64,000 bases of DNA from Pseudomonas furukawaii (lineage in GTDB: Bacteria > Pseudomonadota > Gammaproteobacteria > Pseudomonadales > Pseudomonadaceae): positions 2,852,001-2,916,000 of the forward strand of contig NZ_AP014862.1 of the NCBI RefSeq assembly GCF_002355475.1. Direction: 5' to 3'. The notes beneath the pieces were generated by a model. It saw only the letters and a program-made list of their open reading frames with translations. It was not told the DNA's origin and did no database searches. Of the stretch, positions 30,330 to 43,747 are shown one piece after another (positions within the stretch are counted from its first letter, which is position 1; each line of letters starts with the position of its first letter). Both the position numbers and the translations under genes were made by a program.

Positions 30330-31925
30330 TCAGTGGAACTGGTTCATGGTGTTGTCTTTACCGCTTGCCTTCAGAGCCGCTTCGCCAGCGAAGTACTCCT
30401 TGTGGTTGTCGCCGATGTCGGAGCCAGCCATGTTCTGGTGCTTGACGCAGGCGATGCCCTGGCGCAGTTCCTGACGCTGAACGCCCTTCACGTAGGCCAG
30501 CATGCCCTGGTCGGCGAAGTAGCCCTTGGCCAGGTTGTCGGTGGACAGGGCCGCGGTGTGGTAGGTCGGCAGGGTGATCAGGTGGTGGAAGATGCCGGCG
30601 TGGGCGGAACCGTCACGCTGGAAGGTGCGGATCTTCTCGTCTGCAACCTGGGCCAGTTCGGTTTCGTCGTAATCGACGCTCATCAGCTTGGCGCGGTCGT
30701 AGGCGGAAACGTCCTTGCCTTCGGCAACCCAGGCGTCGAACACCTGCTGGCGGAAGTTCAGGGTCCAGTTGAAGGACGGGCTGTTGTTGTACACCAGCTT
30801 GGCGTTCGGAATGACCTGGCGGATGCGGTCAACCATGCCCTTGATCTGGCCAACGTGCGGCTTCTCGGTTTCGATCCACAGCAGGTCGGCGCCGTTCTGC
30901 AGGCTGGTGATGCAGTCCAGGACGCAGCGGTCTTCGCCGGTGCCCTTGCGGAACTGGAACAGGTTGGACGGCAGGCGCTTCGGACGCAGCAGCTTGCCGC
31001 CGCGGTTGATCACCACGTCGCCGTTCTGCAGGTCGGCCGCGCTGATTTCGTCGCAGTCCAGGAAGGAGTTGTACTGGTCGCCCAGGTCGCCCGGTTGCTT
31101 GGTCACGGCGATCTGCTTGGTCAGGCCGGCGCCCAGGGAGTCGGTACGCGCGACGATCACGCCGTCATCAACACCCAGTTCGAGGAAGGCGTAGCGAACG
31201 GCGTTGATCTTGGCGAGGAAGTCTTCGTGGGGAACGGTCACCTTGCCGTCCTGGTGGCCGCACTGCTTCTCGTCGGACACCTGGTTCTCGATCTGGATGC
31301 AGCAGGCACCGGCTTCGATCATTTTCTTGGCCAGCAGGTAGGTGGCTTCCGGGTTGCCGAAACCAGCGTCGATGTCGGCGATGATCGGTACCACGTGGGT
31401 TTCGTAGCCGTCGATCTGGGCCTGGATCTCGTCCTGCTTGGTCTTGTCGCCGGCAGCGCGGGCGGCGTCCAGGGCGGTGAAGAGCAGGTCCAGTTCGCGG
31501 GCGTCAGCCTGGCGCAGGAAGGTGTAGAGCTCTTCGATCAGGCTGGAAACGGCTGTCTTCTCGTGCATCGACTGGTCGGGCAGCGGGCCGAAGTCGGAGC
31601 GCAGGGCAGCGACCATCCAGCCGGACAGGTAGAGGTAGCGCTTGTTGGTGGTCTTCAGGTGCTTCTTGATGGAAATCAGCTTCTGCTGACCGATGAAGCC
31701 GTGCCAGCAGCCCAGGGACTGGGTGTAGAGGGAGGCGTCGGCGTCGTACTCGGCCATGTCCTTGCGCATGATGGCCGCGGTGTACTTGGCGATATCCAGG
31801 CCGGTCTTGAAGCGGTTCTGGGCGCGCATACGAGCGACGGATTCCGGGTTGATAGCGCTCCAGCTGGTGCCGTACTTCTCTTTCAGAGCGGCAACTGCCT
31901 TGATGTCGTTTTGATATGCGGACAT
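30330..31925 (-). CDS. aceA: isocitrate lyase
   Basis: A 531-residue enzyme that splits isocitrate into glyoxylate and succinate, the entry step of the glyoxylate shunt. The catalytic loop is present as KQCGH (in SDEKQCGHQDGK), in the form used by the longer isocitrate lyases of Pseudomonas; GYFADQGMLAYVKGVQRQE and a C-terminal ...DNTMNQFH complete it. The start is the ATG at 31925 with GAAGGA upstream; a TTG two codons before is less likely. It sits near idh and icd, so all three enzymes competing for isocitrate are encoded within 13 kb. A far-upstream palindrome resembles the RccR operator. Confidence 0.97.
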   Translation of the reverse strand: MSAYQNDIKAVAALKEKYGTSWSAINPESVARMRAQNRFKTGLDIAKYTAAIMRKDMAEYDADASLYTQSLGCWHGFIGQQKLISIKKHLKTTNKRYLYLSGWMVAALRSDFGPLPDQSMHEKTAVSSLIEELYTFLRQADARELDLLFTALDAARAAGDKTKQDEIQAQIDGYETHVVPIIADIDAGFGNPEATYLLAKKMIEAGACCIQIENQVSDEKQCGHQDGKVTVPHEDFLAKINAVRYAFLELGVDDGVIVARTDSLGAGLTKQIAVTKQPGDLGDQYNSFLDCDEISAADLQNGDVVINRGGKLLRPKRLPSNLFQFRKGTGEDRCVLDCITSLQNGADLLWIETEKPHVGQIKGMVDRIRQVIPNAKLVYNNSPSFNWTLNFRQQVFDAWVAEGKDVSAYDRAKLMSVDYDETELAQVADEKIRTFQRDGSAHAGIFHHLITLPTYHTAALSTDNLAKGYFADQGMLAYVKGVQRQELRQGIACVKHQNMAGSDIGDNHKEYFAGEAALKASGKDNTMNQFH

Positions 31926-32431
31926 GGTCAATCCTTCAAAGTATGTATTGGTTGAGCACCGACTTTCCCACTCAACAACCTGCGTTCTGAAGGTTATTGC
32001 GGGTTGCTCACCGCAGCGCGTCGAAAGATGGACCGGAAGAAGTTGGAGTCAGGGAGGAGGGGTGACGATTTGCACGTCCCACAGGATCGTCGGATGGTTT
32101 TGCGCTCTCGGATCGCTTGCTGGTTCGTGGTAACCGATGGGCGACTCGTCGGGCACTGCCTCCGATCTTGCGGTTATTGCGGCGCTTCCCCGTCCCTCAG
32201 GACAACTTCGTTCCAGTCGCAACCTCGTCGCACTGCCTTGTGGGCTGTTACAACACGGACCGGCTCGGCTGGTTGGGAGCGCAGTCCGGAGGCCCTTTTC
32301 AGAGCCCCTGGCTAGCGGGAGCGAGGCCATCATGCTCTTTCAAACAAGTGTTCGTCAATCGTTTTGTAGTGTTTTTTTAGGACTACTACATACGACTTTC
32401 GGCTGAGACCGGGTGGTCGAAAAATGTGCGT
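31926..32431 (-). promoter_or_regulatory. long aceA upstream region
   Basis: About 500 bp between aceA and the secretin-like gene hold no gene I can support; the small reading frames in it lack ribosome binding sites and family features. An AT-rich island at 32330-32405 contains a 26-bp interrupted palindrome. If transcription begins near it, aceA has an unusually long 5' leader of around 400 nt. Confidence 0.5.
32365..32390 (-). promoter_or_regulatory. candidate RccR operator for aceA
   Basis: TGTAGT (32365-32370) and ACTACA (32385-32390) are perfect inverted half-sites separated by 14 nt, in a T-rich context. RccR of Pseudomonas (a HexR-like KDPG-responsive regulator) is known to use such half-sites with two linker lengths, the long form being at aceA. 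Assigning this site to RccR is inference from half-site sequence, linker length and target gene. Confidence 0.6.
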
Positions 32432-33241
32432 TCAGTCGACCGCGTCGACCTTCAGGCGGAGGGTCATGTCGTCCCGGCCCTGGGTGGTGCGGCGACGAAG
32501 GAAGCCGCTCTGGTCGGACTGGTTGTCTTCGTTGATGGCGCCGATGGTGATCCATTCGCCCAGGTGCCCGCTGACACGGGTGTCGGTGCTCTGGACGTCG
32601 ATGACGCCGGGCTGGGTCTGGTTCAGGCGATCGCGGTTGGTGCTGATGCTGACGTGCACGAGCTCGCCGCTGAGGGTGGCGGTGACATAGAAGCCGCGGG
32701 TGACATTGCGGTACTCGGTGTTGCTGTAGACCTGCCCGTAGGGACCGGTGCTGGTGGTGGTGATGGGGACGCTCTGGCCAATCTGGATCAGGGCGGGGTA
32801 GCCCTCGGTGGTCTGCACCTGCTGGACGCCGGCCCCTCGGCTGTCGGTGCTGCGGCGGATGATGCGCACCTGGTCGCGGCCATGGACTTCACCGCGTCCG
32901 GCCTGGACATCGACGCTTCCAACGCTGGCACTGCCGTCGACGCGGTAGCCGTGGTCTTCCTGAAAGTTGCTGTCGTGGGTGTCGACGCTGATCAGCAGCC
33001 GCCGGGGACGGGTATCCAGTTGGTTCAGCAGGTTGCGCAGCTCGGCGATCTTCGCCGGCTCCGCATTGACGATCAGTTGGTTGCCATAGGCGTTGACCCG
33101 CCCCTCGTTGCCGATCACCGACTGGGCCATGGGCAGCAGTTCCTCGGCCGTGCGGTACTGCAGCTGGATCAGTTCGGTGGCGGCCCGCAGCGGCAGGCAG
33201 GTCAGCAGCAGGAGGGCGGCGAAGAGCGCACGCACGGTCAT
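32432..33241 (-). CDS. short secretin-like periplasmic protein
   Basis: A 269-residue protein with a Sec signal peptide (about 1-21, ending LRAA). Residues 22-80 look like a secretin short domain (LIQLQYRTAEELLPMAQSVIG...NQLIVNAEPAKIAELRNLLNQLD), and the C-terminal half keeps part of the secretin core (YPALIQIGQSVPI, GFYVTATLSGELVHVSIS). It is less than half the usual secretin length and lacks an evident lipid signal, so a full outer-membrane pore is unlikely. No other secretion or pilus genes are nearby. Last gene of a four-gene operon; its ATG overlaps the previous stop by 4 bp. Function unknown; PA2633 is at the same place in P. aeruginosa. Confidence 0.7.
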   Translation of the reverse strand: MTVRALFAALLLLTCLPLRAATELIQLQYRTAEELLPMAQSVIGNEGRVNAYGNQLIVNAEPAKIAELRNLLNQLDTRPRRLLISVDTHDSNFQEDHGYRVDGSASVGSVDVQAGRGEVHGRDQVRIIRRSTDSRGAGVQQVQTTEGYPALIQIGQSVPITTTSTGPYGQVYSNTEYRNVTRGFYVTATLSGELVHVSISTNRDRLNQTQPGVIDVQSTDTRVSGHLGEWITIGAINEDNQSDQSGFLRRRTTQGRDDMTLRLKVDAVD

Positions 33242-33867
33242 AGCAGGAAGCTCCGCAGGTCGGGGTCGGTGATGCTCAGGTCCCAGGCCTGGTCGAAGCG
33301 GGTCTGCTGCAGCCGGGTCCTTCCGGGGTCGTTGTACAGCGTGTATCCGGCGAACTGTCCGGTTTCAGGGCGAACCAGCAAGCCGCGATCGTCGGCGATC
33401 AGGTAGGCCAGGTCTTCCGAGGGATGGTCGGGGTTGATCCGGCGAATCTGGAAGTTGCTGGAGAGACGCCGACTCAGGGCGAGCAGACGGTGGCCATCCT
33501 TCACGGCGCGGCTGAGGTCGCGCACGAGAATGCGCATCTGGCACTTCGGGTCGCTGATGAGCAGGCGGGTGCAGGCTTCCTGGATAGCGCTGTTGTGGTA
33601 GAGCCAGGGTTCCAGGTCGGGGCTGTAGATGCAGAGCAGGCGTCGCGCCTGCTGCATCAGTGCGAGGGCATGGGCGCGGGCGCCGTCCGGCGCGCTGAAC
33701 CGTTCCATGCGCTCATGCTCGCCGAGCCTGAAGGGTGCGGGCTCCCAGCCCGGTGACTGGGCCTGGGCGGGAGCCGGGTTGTGAACGCTGAAACGCCCCG
33801 GCGACTGGAATTCGATGTCCGGCAGTTCGGCGTCGTTCTCAGCGGGTTCCGGGGTGTTCTCGTTCAT
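33238..33867 (-). CDS. conserved protein of unknown function, possibly phospholipase D/DUF7931-like
   Basis: A 209-residue cytoplasmic protein starting MNENTPEPAENDAELPDIEF at 33867. The first 60 residues are acidic and Pro-rich, probably disordered. The remaining 150 form a compact domain with LLCIYSPDLEPWLYHNSAI, RILVRDLSRAVKDGHRLL and AYLIADDRGLLVRPETGQFAGY, a layout that recalls one half of a phospholipase D fold but without an HKD motif. Found in Pseudomonas downstream of a GNAT gene and sometimes annotated as acetyltransferase-associated. It starts 8 bp after the GNAT stop and overlaps the secretin-like gene. I cannot name a function. Confidence 0.7.
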   Translation of the reverse strand: MNENTPEPAENDAELPDIEFQSPGRFSVHNPAPAQAQSPGWEPAPFRLGEHERMERFSAPDGARAHALALMQQARRLLCIYSPDLEPWLYHNSAIQEACTRLLISDPKCQMRILVRDLSRAVKDGHRLLALSRRLSSNFQIRRINPDHPSEDLAYLIADDRGLLVRPETGQFAGYTLYNDPGRTRLQQTRFDQAWDLSITDPDLRSFLL

Positions 33868-33875
33868 TTCTGCCT

Positions 33876-34301
33876 CTATTGGCTTTCGCGCACCATGTCC
33901 ACGTGGGGAATGCCCGCTTCGAGGAACTCGTCGCTGACAACCTTGAAGCCGTGACGCTCGTAGAACGCCGTGGCGTGAACCTGGGCGGAGAGCATCTGGC
34001 GCCGCAGGCCCTGGCGTTCGGCCTCGGTGATGGCCGCCTGCAGCAGGCGATCGCCGACCTTCAGTCCGCGCCAGTCCTTGAGGACCGAGACGCGTCCGAT
34101 ATGGCCATCGGGAAGCAGTCGGGCCGTGCCGATAGCATAGTCCCGCTCGAAGGCGAGGAAATGCACGGCGTCCGCATCCTCGGTATCCCACTCCAGTTCC
34201 GGGGCCACGTTCTGCTCGGCGATGAAGACGGCTTCACGGATGCGGCGCAGGTCGGCATTGTCCTTCTGCCAGTCGGCAACTCGGACATGTATCTCACTCA
34301 T
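33876..34301 (-). CDS. GNAT-family N-acetyltransferase
   Basis: A 141-residue single GNAT domain. The acetyl-CoA site is seen in IGRVSVLKDWRGLKVGDRLL (motif A, variant of V-x-x-x-x-R-G-x-G-x-G), followed by LSAQVHATAFYERHGFKVV (motif B). It resembles the ElaA-type acetyltransferases. The start at 34301 has GGAG 7 nt upstream and overlaps the upstream oxygenase gene by 8 bp, so translation is coupled; its substrate may therefore be linked to ribosome or protein modification, but that is inference. Confidence 0.85.
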   Translation of the reverse strand: MSEIHVRVADWQKDNADLRRIREAVFIAEQNVAPELEWDTEDADAVHFLAFERDYAIGTARLLPDGHIGRVSVLKDWRGLKVGDRLLQAAITEAERQGLRRQMLSAQVHATAFYERHGFKVVSDEFLEAGIPHVDMVRESQ

Positions 34302-35460
34302 CGGCAAACTCCAGACTTCCTTGCTTGACCAGTTCGTGGAGAAGCTTACGCGCCTCCTCGTCGGCCAGCCATTGGCCGAGGTTTTCCAGATGTAGCGCGT
34401 CGGCGGCGCAGATGAGCTTCAGCAGATCGCGCAGGTGTGCGGGCAGCAGCCTGCTCTGGCCGCTGGCGAAGAGCATCAGGCCGATGTCCACCTCGGACCA
34501 GGCCATGCGGGCGCTGAGGTTGCGCACCAGGATGGCGCCGTCTTCGAGGGCCGCGAGGAACTCGTCCTCCTCGACCTCGGCACCGGCCACCAGTTCGGGA
34601 TAGCGCGGCTCGGTCATGAACTGGCCGAACCAGGTGAGCAGCAGGCGCTCGTCGCTCATGTGCTCGGCCAGCAGGGCCTTGAGGCGATCCAGGGCGTCCT
34701 GCTGGATCTGGTGTGGGTCGCTGACGGGCGCGGTGCCGGCATCGCTGTAGCGCTCCTCGTCCGGGAGGAACTGGGCGAGGAAGTCGGTGAAGTGGGTGAG
34801 CACCTCGGCTGCGCTCGGAGCGCGGAAGCCCACGGAGTAGGTCATGCACTCGTCTTCGGCGATGCCGAAGTGGGCCAGGCGCGGCGGCAGGTAGAGCATG
34901 TCGCCCGGCTCCAGGACCCACTCGTCGACCTGCTCGAAGTCCGCCAGGATGCGCAGGTCGGCGTGGGGCAGGAGCCCGCTCTCGGCGTCGCACATCTGGC
35001 CGATCTTCCAGCGACGGCGGCCGTGGCCCTGCAGGAGGAACACGTCGTAGTTGTCGAAGTGCGGTCCCACGCCGCCGCCGGGTGCGGCGTAGCTGATCAT
35101 GACGTCATCGATGCGCCAGCTGGGCAGGAAGCGGAACTGCTCGAGCAGTTCGGCCACGTCGGGTACGAACTGGTCGACGGCCTGGACCAGCAGGGTCCAG
35201 TCGCGCTCGGGGAGGTTCTGGTAGGTGTCGTCGGCGAAGGGGCCGCGGCGCAGCTCCCAGGGGCGCTCGCCGTGTTCCAGCACAATACGTGACTCGACGT
35301 CCTCCTCCAGGGACAGGCCGGCCAGCTCGTCCGGGGAGATCGGGCTCTCGAATCCGGGCATGGCCTGGCGGATCAACAGGGGCTTGCGTTGCCAGTAGTC
35401 GCGGAGGAATTCGCGTGCGGTGAGGCCGCCCAGCAGTTGAAGAGGAGTATCAGGATTCAT
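34294..35460 (-). CDS. roxA: ribosomal oxygenase RoxA/YcfD-type (JmjC cupin, 50S L16 arginine hydroxylase)
   Basis: A 388-residue JmjC/cupin protein. Iron ligands are visible as H134 and D136 (GPHFDNYDVFLLQGHG) and H197 (YLPPRLAHFGIA); the 2-oxoglutarate enzyme YcfD of E. coli, with the same architecture (catalytic domain followed by dimerisation and winged-helix domains), hydroxylates Arg81 of ribosomal protein L16. Length fits. First gene of the oxygenase-GNAT-unknown-secretin-like operon, transcribed after the purB terminator region on the same strand. Confidence 0.88.
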   Translation of the reverse strand: MNPDTPLQLLGGLTAREFLRDYWQRKPLLIRQAMPGFESPISPDELAGLSLEEDVESRIVLEHGERPWELRRGPFADDTYQNLPERDWTLLVQAVDQFVPDVAELLEQFRFLPSWRIDDVMISYAAPGGGVGPHFDNYDVFLLQGHGRRRWKIGQMCDAESGLLPHADLRILADFEQVDEWVLEPGDMLYLPPRLAHFGIAEDECMTYSVGFRAPSAAEVLTHFTDFLAQFLPDEERYSDAGTAPVSDPHQIQQDALDRLKALLAEHMSDERLLLTWFGQFMTEPRYPELVAGAEVEEDEFLAALEDGAILVRNLSARMAWSEVDIGLMLFASGQSRLLPAHLRDLLKLICAADALHLENLGQWLADEEARKLLHELVKQGSLEFADE

Positions 35461-35481
35461 GTCTAAGCCTTTGAAATAAAA

Positions 35482-35502
35482 ACGCCCGGCACAGCCGGGC
35501 GT
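35482..35502 (-). terminator. terminator of purB
   Basis: ACGCCCGGC (35482-35490) and GCCGGGCGT (35494-35502) pair over 9 bp with a 3-nt loop; on the minus strand TTTTATTT follows. It lies about 18 nt after the purB stop codon and about 20 nt before the roxA start, so it separates the two transcription units. Confidence 0.88.
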
Positions 35503-35520
35503 GTGCAGAATGCAAACCGA

Positions 35521-36933
<1,413 letters not shown>

Positions 36934-37000
36934 TCATACATGGTTTTCGAGCCGCTCGCCGCTTTCGCGCCACGGTCGCTCGACGCGTGGCGCGTCGGGC

Positions 37001-37621
37001 TCAGCCGCGCAGCAGTGGGTAGAGCTCGCCCAGCAGCTTGCGGCGGCTGAACAGCAGTTGCCAGCGGTTGCCGCCGAGCTGGCGCCACAGGCGTGCGGCG
37101 CGGATGCCGCAGAGGAGCAGGGCGCGGATCTTCGCGGCATTGCTGGATTGCTGCAGGTGGCGCATGTCGCCATGGACCTGGATGCGTTGGCGGAAGGTGC
37201 TCAACGTGTCCTGGTAGAGGCTGGCGCAGGCGGCGATGACGTTGTCGTGGACCAGGCCGAAATGCTGCACCTGCTGCTGGATCTGGTCGAGGCGGGTGCC
37301 GATCAGGTCGAGCATGTCGCCGCGCTTGGCCAACTGCCGCTCCAGGGTAAGCAGGGCCAGGGCATAGCGCAGCGGTTCGCGCTGCAGGCTGGTGGGCTCG
37401 CGCTCCAATGCGCTGACGAGGGCCTTGTAGCCTTCGCGCAGATTGAGGTCGTCGCCCCCATAGACGTCCAGGGTGTCCTTGGGGTCGCGCACCAGGAGGC
37501 TGCCGAGCATGCAGCCCAGTGGTGGCTCGCTGATCTGGCCAGTCTTGGCGATGCGGTCCACCAGGGCGGCGGCTTCGAAGACGGCGCCCAGGGCGATCAG
37601 TTGTTCGCGGGTCTGGTTCAT
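37001..37621 (-). CDS. hflD: high frequency lysogenization protein HflD
   Basis: A 206-residue, mostly alpha-helical protein, with the conserved [14 protein letters not shown] and [19 protein letters not shown] segments of HflD. In E. coli HflD binds phage lambda CII at the membrane; its native role is unclear. Gene position between mnmA and purB is the same across gamma-proteobacteria. The ATG overlaps the mnmA stop by 4 bp. Confidence 0.93.
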   Translation of the reverse strand: MNQTREQLIALGAVFEAAALVDRIAKTGQISEPPLGCMLGSLLVRDPKDTLDVYGGDDLNLREGYKALVSALEREPTSLQREPLRYALALLTLERQLAKRGDMLDLIGTRLDQIQQQVQHFGLVHDNVIAACASLYQDTLSTFRQRIQVHGDMRHLQQSSNAAKIRALLLCGIRAARLWRQLGGNRWQLLFSRRKLLGELYPLLRG

Positions 37622-38736
37622 GGGCGTTGTACTCCGGCGTCCCAGGGTTGGGCGCTTTCGATCACGCCGCCACCGAGGCAGATTTCACCGTCGTAGAACA
37701 CCACGGACTGTCCCGGGGTGACGGCACGCTGGGGCTCGTCGAAGGTCGCGAGGTAGCCATCGGCGGTTCTTTCCAGGGTGCAAGCCTGATCGCTCTGGCG
37801 ATAACGCACCTTGGCCTTGATGCGTCGTGGCTGGGCCAGTTCGATGGGGTTGACCCAGTAGATCTCGGAGGCCTTGAGGGTGCGGGAGTAGAGCCAGGGG
37901 TTTTCGTTGCCCTGGCCGACGATCAGCACGTTGCGCGCAAGGTCCTTGGCCAGGACGTACCAGGGTTCGTCGGACGCGTCCTTCATGCCGCCGATGCCCA
38001 GGCCTTGGCGTTGGCCGATGGTGTGGTACATGAGGCCGTGGTGGCGGCCGATGACTTCGCCTTCGGTGGTTTCGATATCGCCCGGCTGGGCCGGCAGATA
38101 CTGCTTGAGAAAGTCGGTGAAGCGGCGCTCGCCGATGAAGCAGATGCCGGTGGAGTCCTTCTTGCGGGCAGTGGCCAGGCCATGTTTCTCGGCGATGGCG
38201 CGGACTTCGGGCTTCTCCAGTTCACCCACAGGGAACAGGGTGCGGGCGATCTCCTTGCCGCCTACGGCGTGGAGGAAGTAGCTCTGGTCCTTGTTCGGGT
38301 CCAGGCCCTTGAGCAGTTCTGTGCGGTCGTCGATATCGCGGCGGCGCACATAGTGGCCGGTGGCGATGAGGTCGGCGCCCAGCGACAGGGCATAGTCGAG
38401 GAAGGCTTTGAACTTGATCTCGCGGTTGCAGAGGATGTCCGGGTTCGGCGTGCGGCCGGCCTTGTACTCGGCCAGGAAATGCTCGAACACGTGGTCCCAG
38501 TACTCGGCAGCGAAATTGGCGGTGTGCAGCTTGATGCCGATGCGGTCGCAGACGGCCTGGGCATCGGCCAGGTCCACCTTGGCGGTGCAGTATTCGGTGC
38601 CGTCGTCCTCGTCCCAGTTCTTCATGAACAGGCCTTCCACCTGATAGCCCTGTTCGAGCAGGAGGAGGGCGGAAACCGAGGAGTCGACGCCGCCGGACAT
38701 GCCGACTATGACGCGGGTATTGGCTGGATCACGCAT
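37618..38736 (-). CDS. mnmA: tRNA-specific 2-thiouridylase MnmA
   Basis: A 372-residue enzyme that makes s2U34 in tRNA-Lys, -Glu and -Gln. [11 protein letters not shown] is the PP-loop; the catalytic cysteines are in [12 protein letters not shown] and [11 protein letters not shown]; the central [10 protein letters not shown] and C-terminal beta-barrel are normal. It would accept sulfur from TusE, which is encoded in the same window at 58.1 kb. Start chosen at the ATG 38736 ([12 protein letters not shown]); a TTG nine codons earlier is possible but has no better ribosome binding site. Confidence 0.96.
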   Translation of the reverse strand: MRDPANTRVIVGMSGGVDSSVSALLLLEQGYQVEGLFMKNWDEDDGTEYCTAKVDLADAQAVCDRIGIKLHTANFAAEYWDHVFEHFLAEYKAGRTPNPDILCNREIKFKAFLDYALSLGADLIATGHYVRRRDIDDRTELLKGLDPNKDQSYFLHAVGGKEIARTLFPVGELEKPEVRAIAEKHGLATARKKDSTGICFIGERRFTDFLKQYLPAQPGDIETTEGEVIGRHHGLMYHTIGQRQGLGIGGMKDASDEPWYVLAKDLARNVLIVGQGNENPWLYSRTLKASEIYWVNPIELAQPRRIKAKVRYRQSDQACTLERTADGYLATFDEPQRAVTPGQSVVFYDGEICLGGGVIESAQPWDAGVQRP

Positions 38737-38806
38737 GGGAAATCTGCACTGGTCGTTAGGCAAAAGCGGAATTCTATCAGGCTCGGCGGTAATCGGGCGA
38801 CGCGGA

Positions 38807-39250
38807 TCAGGCGGGGCGGATCAGGCTGAGGGGGAAGCGCTCGCCTGTCAGGTAGTCGTCGATGCAACGCAGCACCAGGTGGCTGCGCCAGCGGTCCTTC
38901 TCGGCCAGCAGTTCGTCGCGGGTGAGCCAGCGAGGACCGATGATGCCGTCATCCAGGGGACGCTCCACGTGGTGGCGAACGGGTCGGGCGGCGAAGCAGA
39001 CGCGCTGGTAGGTCACGCCGTTGCTGGGCGCGGTGTAGAGGTAGAGGCCGGTCACTGCGGTCAGTTCGACCTCCCAGCCGGTTTCCTCAAGGGTTTCGCG
39101 AAGGGCGGCCTGGAGCAGTGTCTCGTTGGCTTCCAGATGGCCGGCGGGCTGGTTGAGCACGGCGCGGCCGCCGGCTTCTTCCTCCACCAGAAGGAAGCGG
39201 CCCTGGTCCTCGACCACGGTGGCGACGGTGATATGGGGTTGCCAGGTCAT
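38807..39250 (-). CDS. Nudix hydrolase (NudJ-like phosphatase)
   Basis: A 147-residue Nudix protein. The Nudix box runs from GHLEANE through RETLEETGW (G-x5-E-x7-REUxEExGU). It starts [20 protein letters not shown] at 39250 with GGAGA upstream. NudJ in E. coli hydrolyses thiamine diphosphate precursors and nucleoside di- and triphosphates; the substrate here is not known. Located directly upstream of mnmA (70 bp), as in many gamma-proteobacteria, probably in one operon Nudix-mnmA-hflD. Confidence 0.9.
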   Translation of the reverse strand: MTWQPHITVATVVEDQGRFLLVEEEAGGRAVLNQPAGHLEANETLLQAALRETLEETGWEVELTAVTGLYLYTAPSNGVTYQRVCFAARPVRHHVERPLDDGIIGPRWLTRDELLAEKDRWRSHLVLRCIDDYLTGERFPLSLIRPA

Positions 39251-39301
39251 CGGCAGGTCTCCGGGAAAAGGGGCATCACAGGTTGGCGCAGTCGAAAAGA
39301 A

Positions 39302-39327
39302 GAAACCCCGGGCAAGCCCGGGGTTTC
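39302..39327. terminator. terminator after idh
   Basis: GAAACCCCGGGC (39302-39313) and GCCCGGGGTTTC (39316-39327) are a 12-bp perfect inverted repeat with two central bases. On the minus strand TTCTTTT follows, fitting the end of idh (stop at 39345). Confidence 0.85.
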
Positions 39328-39344
39328 TCGTTCGCATCGGGCGC

Positions 39345-41573
<2,229 letters not shown>

Positions 41574-41930
41574 CAACGTTTAACTCTCTTCTTTTCTGGG
41601 CGCGCACAGACTCTCGAAGCGCATTGGTAGACGCATTCGCTCAATGTCGACGTTGAGCTCGGCCGAGAATTGCCGCGGGGGTAATGGAGCGCCAGTAGAG
41701 CGTTGTACGGCCCCGCCATGGTGGTGGCCAAGCCGTTGCGAGGGCAGTGAGCCTGGTTCCAGACTGCTCGACCTCGATGACTGTGAAGTCACGGCGCGCA
41801 TTATATCACTCCTTTTGCCGGGCTGATGCGGGCGCTTTGTTTCGACTAAGGAAGATATGGTCGATGACCGGCCAACTGGAGTAGGCTCAGGCGTTGCAAG
41901 AGCGTTCTCAACCACAACACGGAGCTCAGC
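41574..41930. promoter_or_regulatory. divergent idh/icd promoter region
   Basis: This 357-bp region separates idh (minus) from icd (plus). On the minus strand TGATATAAT (plus-strand 41800-41808) is a perfect extended -10 element for idh; no good -35 is needed or seen. This would give idh a 5' leader of around 210-220 nt. For icd only the GGAG before its ATG is clear. Nothing else is recognised. Confidence 0.55.
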
Positions 41931-43187
<1,257 letters not shown>

Positions 43188-43204
43188 TGCTGGAAGTGGA
43201 TACA

Positions 43205-43232
43205 AAAAGGCCGGTCATCTGACCGGCCTTTT
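43205..43232. terminator. bidirectional terminator between icd and cspD
   Basis: AAAAGGCCGGTC (43205-43216) and GACCGGCCTTTT (43221-43232) pair over 12 bp with loop ATCT; A and T runs on the two sides allow termination of icd rightward and cspD leftward. Confidence 0.92.
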
Positions 43233-43253
43233 CATGCCCAAATGTTTCAGGGC

Positions 43254-43517
43254 TCAAACTTCAACCGTGCTGCCCTGATGTTGGCTGATGGGGGCGGGTG
43301 CTTCGCTGGTCGCCGTGACCGGACGGATATTCACGGCATGCAGCCCTTTCGGGCCCTGGATGATATCGAAGCTTACCGGCTGTCCAGCCTTTAGCGTCTT
43401 GTAACCATCCATCTGGATGGCGGAGTAGTGGGCGAACAGGTCCTCATCTCGGCCTTCGGCAAGGATGAATCCATAGCCTTTGGCGTTGTTGAACCACTTG
43501 ACCTTACCGCTAAGCAT
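43254..43517 (-). CDS. cspD: cold-shock domain protein CspD
   Basis: An 87-residue protein with one cold-shock domain: [18 protein letters not shown] (RNP-1 KGYGFI) and DLFAHYSAI (RNP-2), then a 20-residue acidic/polar tail. CspD in E. coli binds single-stranded DNA and inhibits replication in stationary phase. Placed beside and divergent to clpS-clpA, as in other gamma-proteobacteria. AGAGGG lies before the ATG. Confidence 0.94.
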   Translation of the reverse strand: MLSGKVKWFNNAKGYGFILAEGRDEDLFAHYSAIQMDGYKTLKAGQPVSFDIIQGPKGLHAVNIRPVTATSEAPAPISQHQGSTVEV

Positions 43518-43612
43518 GCTGATATCCCTCTGCAAAGGACTCCATCACTGGAGTATCATCCACCTCGACTCCACGCCCTTCAGGCCACCATGGCCACGCA
43601 CGTGGAACCCCT

Positions 43613-43636
43613 GATACCCGAAGACGGGTATCTTTT
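43613..43636 (+). terminator. terminator-like hairpin in the clpS leader
   Basis: GATACCCG (43613-43620) and CGGGTATC (43625-43632), loop AAGA, followed by TTTT on the plus strand. No plus-strand gene ends before it, so if real it lies in the 5' leader of clpS-clpA and may attenuate it. Confidence 0.45.
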
Positions 43637-43747
43637 GGTTGTAACACTGATTCGCCGTTAGTCAAGGCGCTGCCCGCATCGCCTGAGAAGCGGATCAAAG
43701 TCTTTCCTACGGGCGCTCTTCGAATATCCATGACCTTTATTTCCAGC

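Noticed and set aside
32049-32333. 94-codon minus-strand frame in the aceA upstream region
   Set aside because: No ribosome binding site, no family resemblance, and biased composition; treated as non-coding.
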